From NCBI GenBank assembly GCA_014529385.2, contig CM043970.1, positions 66,801,496 through 66,865,495 of the forward strand: a stretch of DNA of 64,000 nt, in the 5' to 3' direction. Source of the stretch: Adiantum capillus-veneris (Eukaryota; Streptophyta; Polypodiopsida; Polypodiales; Pteridaceae). Under the pieces are notes generated by a model. It was not told where the DNA came from. It was given only the letters and a program-made list of their open reading frames with translations, and did no database searches. A program made the translations under genes and the position numbers. Shown one piece after another: positions 24,175-35,431 of the stretch; the first letter of the stretch is position 1, and each line of letters starts with the position of its first letter.

Positions 24175-25944
24175 TTGAAGAGAAAGGAACTTCCACCACC
24201 TCTAGCTCTAGAGGCTTTGGTCAATGCTTATAGCCTCTACTTTGATGGAGCATACAAGAGAACCAAGGATAAGGCAGCTGCAGGCATCGTGGTCTTATCT
24301 CCATTGGGAGAGAGGATCCATGGTGAAGGGATCACTCTAGAAGATGTCCACTCCAACAATGAAGCAGAATATGAAGCTCTAATTCATGGCCTTTGTTGGT
24401 GCCTCGAAAATTCAATTAAGAGATTAAATGCTTTTGGTGAGTCCATGCTTTTGGTAAGGCAAATGCAAGGTACATGGGCTTGCAAAAATGCCAGTCTCTC
24501 TACTAAAATGAGAGAAGCCAAAGCTCTTATGAGGAGATTTAGGGAGGCACAAGTACATCATGTGCCAAGAGACCAGAACAAGGATGCAGACCACCTAGCA
24601 TCATCGAAGTTAAATGAGTCAATAGTGGGAGCATTGGCCATCAAACTTCCACTTCAGCAAGGCAAGGAGGACTTAGAAGATATTATGCACATTCTGGAGC
24701 AAGGAGAGGCTCCTAAACACTTGAATGCAGGGGAAAGGCGATGGTTAGCTAGGAAGGCTACCAGGTATCGCATAGTAAATGATAACTTGTATTGTCTTGG
24801 TAAGGATGGTGTGCTTAGGAGAGTGCCTTTGAAGAGTGAAATTGAAGAGATTTTAAAAGCTTGTCACGATGATATGTGCGGAGGACACTTTGCACACGAC
24901 ATCACTAGTAAGAAGGTTCTACAAGCTGGGTTTACTTGGCCAAGTCTTCATCGTGATGTCAAATACTGGTGTCAAACATGTGATGAATGTCAGAAAGCAG
25001 GACCACGACGGCTCATAGCTGAACCTCAGAACCCAATAAAGGTATATTGGCCCTTTGAGAAGTGGGGAATTGATGCCATAGGGCCTCTACCATGCACTCA
25101 GTCAGATAAAGAGTACATCATTATGGGAGTAGACTACATGACTAGATGGGCTGAGGATATTCCAACCAATAGAATTACTGCTAAGGATGTGAGTCAGTTC
25201 ATCTTTGAACACATCTGTTGCCGGTTTGGCACCCCTCTTGAAATACTATCTGATAGAGGACCAGGGTTTAGAGCAGACTTGGTAGGAGAACTCATGCAGA
25301 AGCTAAATATTCAGCATCAACACTCTACTCCTTACTACCCTCAGGGCAATGGCTTGGTGGAAAAGGTAAATGGAATCATTTGCAAAATTCTCATGAAACA
25401 GGTACATGCCAGGCGCCAAGATTGGGACAAACAGCTGAATGGAGCTCTATGGGCCTATAGAACCTCCTTCAGAACCACATTAGGGTATACGCCCTTTCAT
25501 TTGGTTTATGGAAAGGAGGCGCTTTTGCCCATTGAAGTGAAGTTAACAAGTCTTCGAATATTGGGTAGCCAGGTAGGCTCTCAAAAGGAGAAAGTACATC
25601 AAAGGATCATGGATCTAGAGAAGCTGCAATTGGATGGTGAAGAAGCCATCAACCACTATTCTAAAGAAGCAGAGAAGCGCAGAGAAAAGTTCAACAAAAA
25701 TCTAGCATCCAAAGACATCAAAAAGGGATCTTTGGTGCTTCGATATGACAATCGCTTCGACACTCGTAAGGATGGAAAGTTTCTTTTTCGATGGGAAGGC
25801 CCGTTCTTGGTCACCAAAAAGTTCAAAAATGGCTCTTACAGACTTCAAGACATTGATGGTAAAGTGCACAAGACCAGGACAAATGGATGGCGTCTAAAGC
25901 CTTATCACATTAGGATAAGGTCAGCCCAAGATCAAAGAAAGTAG
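24175..25944 (+). CDS. Element D second RNase H and integrase
   Basis: A 589-residue frame without internal stops. Residues about 15-145 are a second RNase H ('YSLYFDGAYK', 'NNEAEYEALIHGL', 'RDQNKDADHLAS'), the extra domain typical of Tat elements. Then comes an integrase: zinc-binding N-terminus ('MCGGHFAHD', 'CQTCDECQKAG'), catalytic core with Asp in 'KWGIDAIGPL', Asp in 'ILSDRGPGF' and Glu in 'NGLVEKVNGI', and a C-terminal 'GPFLVTKKFKNGSY' domain. It would insert the DNA copy into the chromosome. It ends just before the polypurine tract. It belongs to a polyprotein, so its start codon is nominal. Confidence 0.92.
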   Translation: MKRKELPPPLALEALVNAYSLYFDGAYKRTKDKAAAGIVVLSPLGERIHGEGITLEDVHSNNEAEYEALIHGLCWCLENSIKRLNAFGESMLLVRQMQGTWACKNASLSTKMREAKALMRRFREAQVHHVPRDQNKDADHLASSKLNESIVGALAIKLPLQQGKEDLEDIMHILEQGEAPKHLNAGERRWLARKATRYRIVNDNLYCLGKDGVLRRVPLKSEIEEILKACHDDMCGGHFAHDITSKKVLQAGFTWPSLHRDVKYWCQTCDECQKAGPRRLIAEPQNPIKVYWPFEKWGIDAIGPLPCTQSDKEYIIMGVDYMTRWAEDIPTNRITAKDVSQFIFEHICCRFGTPLEILSDRGPGFRADLVGELMQKLNIQHQHSTPYYPQGNGLVEKVNGIICKILMKQVHARRQDWDKQLNGALWAYRTSFRTTLGYTPFHLVYGKEALLPIEVKLTSLRILGSQVGSQKEKVHQRIMDLEKLQLDGEEAINHYSKEAEKRREKFNKNLASKDIKKGSLVLRYDNRFDTRKDGKFLFRWEGPFLVTKKFKNGSYRLQDIDGKVHKTRTNGWRLKPYHIRIRSAQDQRK

Positions 25945-25971
25945 GCTAGAGGCATAAATACCCCTAGCCAG

Positions 25972-25985
25972 GTTAAGGGGGGCTA
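25972..25985 (+). other. Polypurine tract of element D
   Basis: 'gttaaggggggct' ends directly at the TGATCC start of LTR 2, where plus-strand DNA synthesis would be primed. Confidence 0.75.
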
Positions 25986-27315
25986 TGATCCGAGCCTATC
26001 ACAATTTTTTTTTTACTATATTTTGTTGGTTTTCCTTGCTTCTAGAGGTTTACAATAAAAGAAAGAGTGAGAACAACCTCTTGGAAAAATTCAAAAAATG
26101 ATTTGATGGGAACTTTTTCTTGACTAGTTCACCAGAGGTGAAAGGTAGAGGAAGAACCTAGTGGTAAAGGGAAGGGAAAATATGTAAATGTGAAAATAAA
26201 AGATATGATGTGGTTGTGGAGCCATGCACCCATGATTCAAGGGTCATGAGTGGCTCATATCATCATGGCTTTGGAGCCATATGATGATTCAAACAGATGG
26301 GACCAAAGTGGAAGACTTGGTAAAGGAAGGAAACAGACACATGATTTTGCTGGATTTTAAAACAATACTTCCACTCTAATCCAAGAAAAGTTATCTCCAT
26401 CAAAGTTGTAGCTGATGAGCTGAAAATTCTGACCATATTTTTTTTATAATTTTTGCATCTACGGTCTAGGATATATGGCCAAAATGGCGGATGCCAGTTT
26501 TTTGAACTGTGGTGGAGACCACCCCCTCTACCTTTACACACACACCCTTCCTTTTCCACATTGAGACCTTCTCTAAAAATCATCTTTTAGTCTTCTCACC
26601 CTCCCCTCCTCCCTCCTCTCCCTCAAGCTCAAAAAACCATCACAAATTCCTTTTCTAATCACCTCTCTCATCATGCTTAATCTTGTTGTAATTCATAAGT
26701 TCTCATTCAACCCCTTTCTATTATTACTAGATATGCATTGATTTTATGTAGATTCTTTACATTTTAAAATAAGGAAGCTCTTGGACTCAAGCTATGGAGG
26801 AAGGAGTGAAGACAACACAAGTGATGATGGAGCCAATTAGTTGCAAATGGGTCAACAAATCACTTGGAAGGAGCTTCTTCATTGGTTGAATGTCCCTAAT
26901 CAAGCTTCATTTGTACAAATTGCACTTGGATCTTAACCTCACTCCTAATCACTCTCTTTCCTATATAAAGAGGCCCCCCCTTTGTAATTTCACGTATCCC
27001 TCAGCCCCATTGAGTCTTTGTATCACTCATCATGAGCCCATAAAGCTCATTCATTCACTCTATTCTTGCACATTCTAGAGTGCAAATTGTTTTATGCTAG
27101 TAACCTCCCCTCCTCTTACTTATGTTAATTAACAGAGATTTTTTATGTGTGTGTGAGAGTGCTTGATGTGATTTTGGCTAATTCTTGAGTTGTTGTTTAG
27201 TAATCTACATGCTATTTGTGTTGGGAGTGCTGGAAGTTATCCATTCCTTGTACACACACTAAGGTTAATGCTTCATTCATAGTGATAGTTCTTGTACATA
27301 CACTAAGGTTAATGC

Positions 27316-27394
<79 letters not shown>

Positions 27395-27509
27395 TGTAGC
27401 GGTCCTAGTCCAGGCTTCCAAGACTAGGTGGTGCCCTCATCTCATTTCCCTTGTGGCGCAATGGAGTTTTTTTTGGTGTAGAGGCCGCCATTCCAAATTT
27501 CCTTCGTCA
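25986..27509 (+). repeat. LTR 2 of element D
   Basis: Matches 18240-19758 with scattered substitutions and small indels, and has the same TATA box (26962-26969). It serves as 3' LTR of the first unit and 5' LTR of the second, which makes this a tandem element and not two separate insertions with their own flanks. Confidence 0.88.
27320..27391. repeat. (CT)n microsatellite inside LTR 2 of element D
   Basis: About 72 bp of CT at the same LTR position as the 67-bp run in LTR 1. Confidence 0.95.
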
Positions 27510-28514
27510 TAAATTGGTGCCCCCACGGAGGAGTTCTCAAGCAGCGCTCTGTCAATCCTATGAAGGAAGGACCATCAAATTCTCCGAGACTTCCACTATG
27601 GTCTCCCCAAGAAGCTCGAGAAAAGAAGCGTCTTTATCGACAAACGGCACGTATGCAGGTAAAGAGAGTTAACTACATACACCCTTCTTTGCTTCAAGGA
27701 AAATTTTGTAGTCATCAAGTCCCTAGGTCAAAGCATTGTGTTAAGTGCTTCGTGGCTAGTGTGAAGACACTTCCTTTGAAGCCTTGACTTCAGGTGGTGA
27801 AAGAACCTTCAAACTCGGGTATTAACAAGTTTTTGGAGGGGGAGCTACACATCAATGGGGTGCGGTATTGGCAAGAGGCTACATATGGTGATGCACTCCA
27901 ACTACTACTAGCAAGAAGGCTCAAGGTAGTTGAGAGGGTAGCCATTGAACCCTATGAACTCTACAAAGCTGAAGATGATCACACCAAAGCTAGGCTAATC
28001 ACTGGTGAGCAAATTCTTTGCATCTCTCAAATGGTGGGATCCAAGAGAGTTGAACTTCAATGAAGTGCTTCATGGAAGTTTGTATTTAATGCACCAATGA
28101 ATAATCCCATTTTCTACAACTTTCAATCAGTTCAGAATATTAGGGTGAATGTGCGCATTGATAGAAATAGTTTTTTCCAACAAAGATTGGTCTTCTATTT
28201 TGGAGCTGAGAGGTTGAGAGAGATATTGTTGTCCCCTCACCCTATAATATTTCCTATTTTGGAGTATAATGTATCTTTTGATGTTCACATCTTCATCTTG
28301 CTTTAAGCATACTCCATGAATCATAGGGATTTATATGGACCTTTCCAACCTCTTGCTAGACAAACTCTGCATATAATAGCTAGCCCAAAGCTTAGGTTCC
28401 AAAACATCATAAGGAACTTACTAGGCCCTCGTCGTCTAGCTGAGATTAATGCATCTATCAATCCATTTATTCTACCCTTAATAAGATATGATTTGGGCCT
28501 AGACGTTTTCATCT

Positions 28515-29310
28515 TTGTGCTGTATTGAGAGGAAGGCAACCCATTTTATGATGGCTTTCCCTAATTTTTTTGGGCGTCGTGGGGAAAATGCTGGGGACTT
28601 TTTGGATAACTTGGAGATGGATTTCCTTGTCTCTGGGAGGGATGACGAAGCATTGAAATTGAGAGCTTTTCCTTTGGTGCTCATAGGAGAAGCTAGGGTA
28701 TGGTTCCAGGCTCTAGATCCAACCCAAAGAGATGATTGGGAGGGATTGAAGGCGGCTTTCCTACGAAGATTTCAACAAGCCAATTCAGCAGAAGAACTAT
28801 GGCAACGGCTTCTGGCCCTTCATCAAGTTGACCCTCATGGTTATGCAACCTATATATGAGGAAGGTTTTCTGAAACTTTGGTGGCAATGGTCAGACTCAC
28901 TAAACCCTGGTGAGCGAGCTCCTAATTGCCTCCAAAAGGATCGATTTATCTCAGGTTTGTACCCCTTGCTAAGGGAGAAGGTAAAGAGCAAATTTCCAAA
29001 TACTTTTGAAGATGACTTAACGATTGCTAGGGAAAAGAATCGAAAGATTCTCCATCAAGCCCAAGCTGGCCAACTAGCTTTGGGAGGCAATATCACAACT
29101 ATGGAAGCTTCTCACGTACCTCCAAATGTGCCTAATGCACCAAACCTCAATAGAGGTCAACAAGAAGATATGCTCCAACAAATAAAAAATCTCACAAACC
29201 AGCTAGAGGGTTTGAGAGTAAATCTTGTGCAGGGTGCAAGAAGGCCTATTGAGGGGAATGGTGGGAATCGGCCACCAATACGACGTCAAGCAAGGGAAAT
29301 GTTGTGTTAA
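28515..29310 (+). pseudogene. Element D gag, copy 2
   Basis: Same two-frame gag as copy 1, with very few substitutions (for example Cys to Arg in the 'FFGRRGEN' phrase). The TGA at 28857-28859 and the TAA inside the zinc knuckle at 29308-29310 are at the same places as in copy 1. Shared lesions mean they predate the duplication or were inherited from one defective parent. Confidence 0.85.
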
Positions 29311-29334
29311 AATTGTGGGGAAAATGGCCACGGC

Positions 29335-30393
29335 ATGTATAATTGCCCTCATCCCAAAAGATATGACTACCCTGTCAGAGGTCCTCGACAACAAGTAAGT
29401 CCTCCCCGTGCTAGAGCTCAAGCACAAGAGCAACCGCAACCTCAAATTTTGCAGCCACCTCGTGCTCAAGCTCAAGCCCCTGCTACTCAACCAAATGTGA
29501 GCATCATAAGGATGGAGGAGGTCTTCAAGGGCAGAAGCAACCAGGAAGAAATAGCTAAAGGGAAGATGAAGATAGATGAAGTGGCTACAATGCCTATCAA
29601 GCATGTGCGTGTCCAAGATGAAGTAAGTAAAGAAACAAGCAAGGATGCAAGCAATGAAGCAAGTACATCTCGGGCAACTAAAGATGAAGCCAAGAAGAGA
29701 AAGACCCGTACTAGGTCTCAAATTGACATCTCTGATTTCCCTATGGGATCTCGGACACAACCTTATGACTTGTTAGCTGATGTGAGTTCTCAAGGACCAA
29801 AGATTACTTGGCCACAACTACTTCATATCTCCCCAAAGCTGCGACGACAATGGTCAAAAATGGTGAGCACGAGGGCAAAGCGAAGTAAGCTATTAAGTGT
29901 AATCAAAGCATATGGTCTCAAGGATATAGTGCCTTTGGTGGAGGCTCAAATCAAGGGACAACGGATTCCAAAAACTTACATTGACAGTGGAGCAGAGGGT
30001 TGTGTCATGACAGAAAAGCTAATGCATCAATTGGGTTTAGAGGTAATGGAATCATCAAACTTTAGGGAAAAAATGGCCAATAATGTCTATGTCACTTGTG
30101 TGGGTGTAGTGAAAGCTTTGAGAGTTTCTGTTTTTGGAATCACTACAGAGGTTGATGCTTATGTGATGCCAGTAAAGGGAGAAGGATACCCCCTTATTTT
30201 AGTACGACCTTGGCTCATGGGTATAGGAGCTAGGCAAGATTGGGCAACAGGAGACTTGGAGTTGAGGCCTCGAGTGGGTGGCCATAGTCGGAAGGTGGTT
30301 TATAACTTGAAGAATGGGCGACAAGAGAACCTTGAACTAGAGACGTTACTTAATGAGTGGAGCTCAAGTGGATGCTCCTCATCCATAGACTAG
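29335..30393 (+). pseudogene. Element D protease region, copy 2
   Basis: As in copy 1, with 'YIDSGAEGCVMTEKLMHQLG' at the active site. It reads past the point where copy 1 has TAG, ending at a TAG at 30391-30393 shared with copy 1 downstream. 'ILGRPWL' has become 'ILVRPWL', a substitution in a normally invariant glycine. Confidence 0.82.
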
Positions 30394-30420
30394 GAAGAGA
30401 GTGATAGCACTCTCGAAGTC

Positions 30421-30638
30421 ATGGGCGTCACCATAAAGGAAACTACCTCATCAGAAGACAACCCAAGGATCCAAATGGAGAATGTGTGGGATGCCAACCT
30501 AGAGAAGATGTTATCCAAGGATATAAAGGAAGAAGAAAAGGAGGGTTATGTAAATGATCTCAAGAAGCATGCATCATTGTTTATTTCTAATTACACTCAC
30601 ATTACGGGTGTCACTGCAGTGAAGCATCATATCCATCT
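30421..30638 (+). pseudogene. Element D start of reverse transcriptase, copy 2, truncated
   Basis: Matches 22670-22887 of copy 1 and then breaks off inside the 'VKHHIHL' phrase. The following DNA is unrelated to D, so the rest of pol and the expected third LTR were deleted or left elsewhere by rearrangement. Confidence 0.8.
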
Positions 30639-32590
30639 TCACCAGCATTTGGCATGTCATATCCGAGACATCCCTCATTTGGGTGATTTCCCCTTGTAAG
30701 TTTTTCATCATATACCTTTTGGAGGTTGGGAAGCTATTTGGAAGCTTGGTGAGGACTAAATAATTGAGAACCACTGGTCGTTTGCTTTGCCATGTATATA
30801 ATATATCCCACGATCACCTTCTATTGATAAGATAGAGAGTCCAATTGATCATGAGATAATGTGGTGCGCTTCTGTAAGATATTTCATCATGTGGGCACTT
30901 TTCAAACCACTTATTTTGCCATAGGGGTTGATTCTCAAGAATTTCCAATACTTGTTTTTTTGTTAAACAAACACCATCCCCTTGGTGGTTTGGCTTGAGG
31001 GTTGGAATTATCTTTCGCTTCTAGAGGAGGGCTTCTTGCTTCATTAGTGGAAAAGAAATCATTTCATGCCCATACAACCTCATCTATTGTTATCATAAAA
31101 AATGTTGTTGATTCTAGCACTTTAGGTTCATACTGCATATACTTCCTGTGTGTGATGGGTCTCGCACTTTGGAAATCCACAATTTTATATCATCCCTTGC
31201 ATCTGTTCTGTCTTATAGGTCTTCAAAACCATGGAACCCTCCCTCCGTAGAAGTGCTTGGCAGATCTATTGGGGGAAGGTCCATACTCGTGTGCTCTTTG
31301 CCAAATGCAGGTGGTGGAATATCCACTACTACTGTTTGAGCCTGGATAGCATTGATGGACACATCTTTCTTTTGTAACTCAATGGCATGTGCCACACTCT
31401 GGGTTGCCAATTCTTCTTGTGCTTTGGCCAGTTGCTCTTTAAGCTTCTTGATCTCTTTGTGTTTTTGGCTTTAAATGGCCCAATGTCCCACAATCAAGAT
31501 TTAATGGTCATATTATACTTGGGCTAGAGCTTACTTGAGAGTTTTGAGCTCTTGCATTGTTGATGCCAAAGCTAATGAAGTAGAGGTGGGGCTAGTGTGT
31601 CTTGCATTTTGAAAAGTTGCATTAGGTTGCTTTTGACTACACCATATAACTCCCCAAGCTCTACATTTCTCTGACGTTCTTTGTTGAGTTCCTCTTCTAG
31701 CCTCTATTGATCAACTTGTAGTTGGGTGTTCGCCGCGTTGAAATCTTGAGCTTCTTTGTAATAGTAGACATCATTTGTTTTCTAGTTCAGTTTATAGCTT
31801 TAATTGCATGCCTTGAAGATCTTTAACTTTGCCTTGTAGCCCTTGATTATGTTTCTTTGCTTTTGTAGCTTTAGCCATGGTCTCTTTTAAGTCCAGTTCT
31901 TGAATTTTATTGAGAGCCCTTTGACATTGGGATTGCAGTTTGATATTCTCTACATGTTCCTCAATGTCTAAAGACTTGGTGAGCTTATTGCCATCATCCA
32001 TAATTGCCTTTGTGCAAGGAGACATTGGTCTTTTTTTTTATTATGTGGTTTGTTAGAGGTGTTCTCTTTTATATCTTTATCATTTGGCATTTCTCTAGTC
32101 TTTTCCTGCTCTTGCTTTTACATTATTGGTGGGGTTGGATTTATCTTTTTTGGTTCTTTCATTTCCTCCTTATCTTTGACTATTGTTGGCACCCTGGCAA
32201 ATGTTCAGATCTTGTCTCTTGCTTTTCTTCCTGGTCAATAGATTCTTGAGATGGAGGAGGGGTAGTTGGTTGTGTGGAGAGGGGTGGCACATTATCAATG
32301 TGAATTTCTAAAGGCTCCACACCACTCTCCTCCCCTGGTTTCTCTTTTTCACCTTTGTCCAAAATATGCTTAGATTGACAGGAGTCGTCCTAACGATTTG
32401 AGATTTTTTTGATTCTTTGACTCTTCTTAAGCTCATTGTGTAGCTTTCTATTTGATCTCATTATGGATGTGTGACCATATGGTTCCAACAAGATCTACAT
32501 TAGCCATGGTAGTCCTCCTCTTGTATCGATTTATCATTTCAAGTCTCTCTACTTTTTGTTGTTTGTTAATTGAGCTGATATCAGTCAACG
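30639..32590 (-). pseudogene. Decayed coiled-coil-like coding region, family not recognised
   Basis: On the minus strand, several pieces in changing frames look protein-like. 32025-31792 is rich in Lys, Glu, Gln and Leu with heptad-like spacing ('NKIQELDLKETMAKATKAKK'); 31450-31213 continues with 'KKLKEQLAKAQEELATQSV' and then a Pro-rich 'DLPPIDLPSTSTEG'. A further piece at 30774-30574 has no known motif. Stops are frequent. I do not recognise the family; a retroelement gag-like or captured host coiled-coil protein are both possible. The left edge is the break with element D and the right edge the LTR-like arm. Confidence 0.35.
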
Positions 32591-33110
32591 AATGCTGCTA
32601 ATAGGCCCAAGCCTTGCAAATTCACATCGAAGATGAATATGAAGAAGCCATGGAGATTGGGCTACACATTTTTTGAAATATGGCCATGTATTATAAATGG
32701 CATTGTAATATTTTTAACAGGTTATGAGCTCAATGAGAGTTCCAAGTTGTAAAGAATAGGTCAGTTAGTGTACCTAGGTTGCAAATTCAGTAAGATGTGA
32801 AGCCCTAAAGGCCTTGAATGTCCATACATTGCATATTTGTACCCTAGGTATACAAGGTGGTGTGTAAAATAAATTAGGGTTGTTAGCCTCATTTGTTGAG
32901 ACCACCCTTTGGTGAGAGCTCATGAGGTGTGTGGCTATGGATTCCATGACCTTCTCGTTGCTCATGTGGCTTGATTAAAACTAATCAAGGATTAATTCTC
33001 ATTCACTATTCCTCTCTCATACTTCTTATGATTCCTAATGATGCTTTGATTAGCTAGATTGTAACTAATCTTGCACAATTGCCTTCTACTCTTTGTTTGT
33101 GCATGTAGGT
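32590..33110 (+). repeat. LTR-like arm, family A related, plus orientation
   Basis: Shares in order 'agatgaatatgaagaagcca', 'gtaaagaataggtcag', 'agtgtacctaggttgcaa', 'ttcagtaagatgtga' and 'gagaccaccctttggt' with the minus strand of 33650-33270, and more distantly with 8835-9330. It may be an LTR of a separate family A insertion. The right limit is approximate. Confidence 0.6.
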
Positions 33111-33249
33111 TTGATTGGAGGGTGGATGCTCAATGGATGTATATGTGTGCACTTGTGATTAGTGTGTTACATAATGCGATTAGTGATGTGTGCTCTTTGA
33201 AATCGTTAGCGTGTGTGATTGGGTTGATTTGAGTTGAAGAGGAGAAGCT

Positions 33250-33670
33250 CAAGGACTCCAAATCCACACATCTCATGAGCTCTTACAAAAGGGTGGTCTC
33301 AAAAAATGAGGCTGAGAACCCTAATTTCTTTTACACACTGCCTTATATACTTAGGGTAAAAATATTCAATGTCCAAGCACACAAGGCCTTTAGGGATCCA
33401 CATCTTACTGAATCTGCAACCTAGGACACTAACGAACATATTCTTTATAGCTTGTAACTCTCTTTGATCCCGTAACCCATTACAAATATTACAATGGCTT
33501 GAAATAAATCAAGCATTTACAATACATGGCTATTTCAAAAATAATGAAAAATGTGTAACCCAATCTTCATTGCTTCTTCATATTCATCTTCAATGTGCAT
33601 TTGTAAGGCTTGGGGATCTAGCAACTTATGTTAACTGACATCGGTGCATATAATATTCCCCCCCTCCTAT
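33250..33670 (-). repeat. 3' LTR region of family A copy 2, minus orientation
   Basis: Read on the minus strand, it begins after a polypurine-like 'aggaggggggg' tract and runs through the same phrase series as the plus arm. The two arms face each other with about 320 bp between their matching parts. The tract is preceded by a GTGCCCG...CGGGCAC palindrome (about 33677-33694) that is weakly conserved near 8811. Confidence 0.6.
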
Positions 33671-33867
33671 TTTAGTGCCCGTCCTCGGGCACTGTTGAAA
33701 AATGTCCATGGAGGCTGTGGAAGGTAGTTGACTGGTTGTGTTGTCTTCATTTGGCGTTGAATTTGTTTTATGATTTCATTCTCTTGTAGCATCTTAATTG
33801 GGATGAATATGTCTCTAATGTGAGAGAGGATGTTGCATTCATCCATCGTAGCAACATAATGGCGAGG
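33667..33867 (-). pseudogene. Family A copy 2, terminal coding stretch
   Basis: Minus-strand frame with 'MDECNILSHIRDIF' and 'IKQIQRQMKT', matching the plus-strand stretch at 8630-8790 ('KIQRQMKT'). It is cut at 33863-33867 (CGAGG), where element B was inserted. The matching upstream DNA lies at 60912 and beyond, more than 27 kb away. Confidence 0.65.
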
Positions 33868-33881
33868 TATAATGGAAGTGG

Positions 33882-35031
33882 TGTCACGGGAACCGAATAA
33901 TAGAGATCGATAGAAAAAGATAGAGAAAGAGATCTTTGTATTGATGAATCTTTGTAGAGTTTTGATACAACAGAGGAGAAAAATATATGGGCGCACTCCG
34001 TTGTACGGAGCTCGAACCTCCGGACCACCCCCGAGCTTCAGTTCGCTTGCATGCAGCGTCTCACTCGCACTCGCACTCGCACTCGCACTCTCACTCTCAC
34101 TCTCACTCTCACTCGCACTCGCACTCGCAGAAGAAGAGATCGGTGAATGATCCCCAAACGCACCACCCGTCGTGCTTTTATCCTTCTTTTCCTCGAAAAG
34201 CCTGCACGATTTTCGTACCAAGTATACCTGCGAGAATAATATAAGAACGTGATCGCTAAGCGATCCGTAAAGGTAAGATTTCTATCATGACACTTTGCAC
34301 AGATCCTGTTTCACACATTGATTTCTGCATCACCTACAAAATAGCCAAAAGAACATACTCGTGCAACCAATTCAACATGATAATCAAAGTAAAAAAACAT
34401 AATTATATACCTTCATAATCTCAATTGTCATACTCTACCATGAACAAACAATCCACTTCTTGGTTGATAGTAGGGAGAACTATATGATGTTGTATGTCTG
34501 TCTGTCCCTGTGTACACTACACTGCTGCTGCCTTCTGTTTGTTTTCATTATAACTTTTACAAAAAAACTCAGAACAGAGCAATCCAAGTACTCAAAACGA
34601 CGGGAATAGGTCTGGTCTACAAGGCAACGCGAACATAATTGCAAAAGACGTCTCTGCTTGGCTAAAAACACAACTTTTAGGTCGCGACTCATAAAAGCTC
34701 TATTTTTGGATCTCCACTACTTTTTCAACTTATTTTAAGTCTACCCATGCATTTTAAGCTAAAACACATAAATATAAAATATTGATATTAATAAAAATCT
34801 CAATTTTACTGTTCATAAACAGACTATCTGTTATTCATTAATCTTTATCAAATCCGTCTTTAGTGTATTATTTTAAAAAATATATATATATGTTCTCTCT
34901 TAATATCTCAACTCATTCGTATAAGCTCTATTTAATAGACTATTCAACAATCTTTCAAATCGTACTAACGAAAGATATGCCCTGCTACATTCTTTTCGAC
35001 TTTAAGAACTTCAAAAACTAGTCCTATTACA
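33882..35031 (-). repeat. 3' LTR of element G
   Basis: 1150 bp, matching 38927-40082 with few differences. It contains a hexanucleotide array of ACTCGC/ACTCTC units (about 34067-34130), one unit shorter than in the other LTR. Start and end are fixed by TG/CA, the AGTGG duplication and the adjacent polypurine tract. Confidence 0.95.
34067..34130. repeat. (ACTCGC/ACTCTC)n hexanucleotide array in LTR of element G
   Basis: Units cactcg, then cactct, then cactcg again, ordered the same way as in the other LTR at about 39107-39181, which has extra units. It accounts for most of the length difference between the two LTRs. Confidence 0.85.
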
Positions 35032-35044
35032 TTCTCCCCTTATC
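35032..35044 (-). other. Polypurine tract of element G
   Basis: Reads 'gataaggggagaa' on the minus strand and abuts the LTR start. It also forms the last codons of the chromodomain frame. Confidence 0.85.
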
Positions 35045-35408
35045 AAAATTAACTCTGTCCTCAGAGTTGGTCTGAAGAGAGGAAAATTCTGTTTGCAAAA
35101 CACTAAGATCAATCCATGATGCATCCTCTACTGGATAGTTCTGCCACTTAACCAAATTTTCCACAATGCCTATCTAGTACTAAGTCTGGTTCTACAGTCA
35201 ATGGTCCGTCATCTTTCAACTTAGAGTTGTCCTCTAAAACATGATGCACATTAGGAACATACTTTTTCAATAAACTCACATAGAATACATGATGCACTTT
35301 AGCATGAGAAGGCAATTCCAATTTGTAACCTAATGAACCAATGCGCTTCAAAATTTTAAATGGACCAACAAATCGTGGAGACAATCTTCTATCATTTCCA
35401 AGAATCAA
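35040..35408 (-). pseudogene. Element G integrase C-terminus and chromodomain
   Basis: The first part has 'RRLSPRFVGPFKILKRIG' and 'VHHVFYVSLLKKY', the GPF/Y region of chromovirus integrases. After 'VEPDLVLDRH' one frame ends; another frame continues with 'LVKWQNYPVEDASWIDL' (about 35155-35105), a chromodomain, which directs integration to particular chromatin. The switch of frame is a lesion. The coding region ends inside the polypurine tract, as is common in chromoviruses. Confidence 0.85.
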
Positions 35409-35431
35409 ACGAGACTTCTCAAGAATAACCT

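Larger units (their letters stand above)
18240..30638 (+). mobile_element. Element D: Tat-type Gypsy, tandem LTR-internal-LTR-internal
   Basis: Two LTRs (18240-19758 and 25986-27509) are each followed by the same internal region. The first internal region is complete to the polypurine tract. The second runs from 27510 and breaks off at 30638 inside the start of pol, where similarity to 22886 ends abruptly. A third LTR is missing. pol carries a second RNase H domain between the first RNase H and the integrase, which is characteristic of the Tat lineage. The 5 bases before the first LTR are 'catgc', but no matching duplication can be checked at the truncated right end. Confidence 0.88.

Noticed and set aside
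29203-29760. 185-residue minus-strand frame (and 21452-22009)
   Set aside because: It is the shadow of the sense-strand gag-protease linker of element D, and is preserved only because the two copies are nearly identical.
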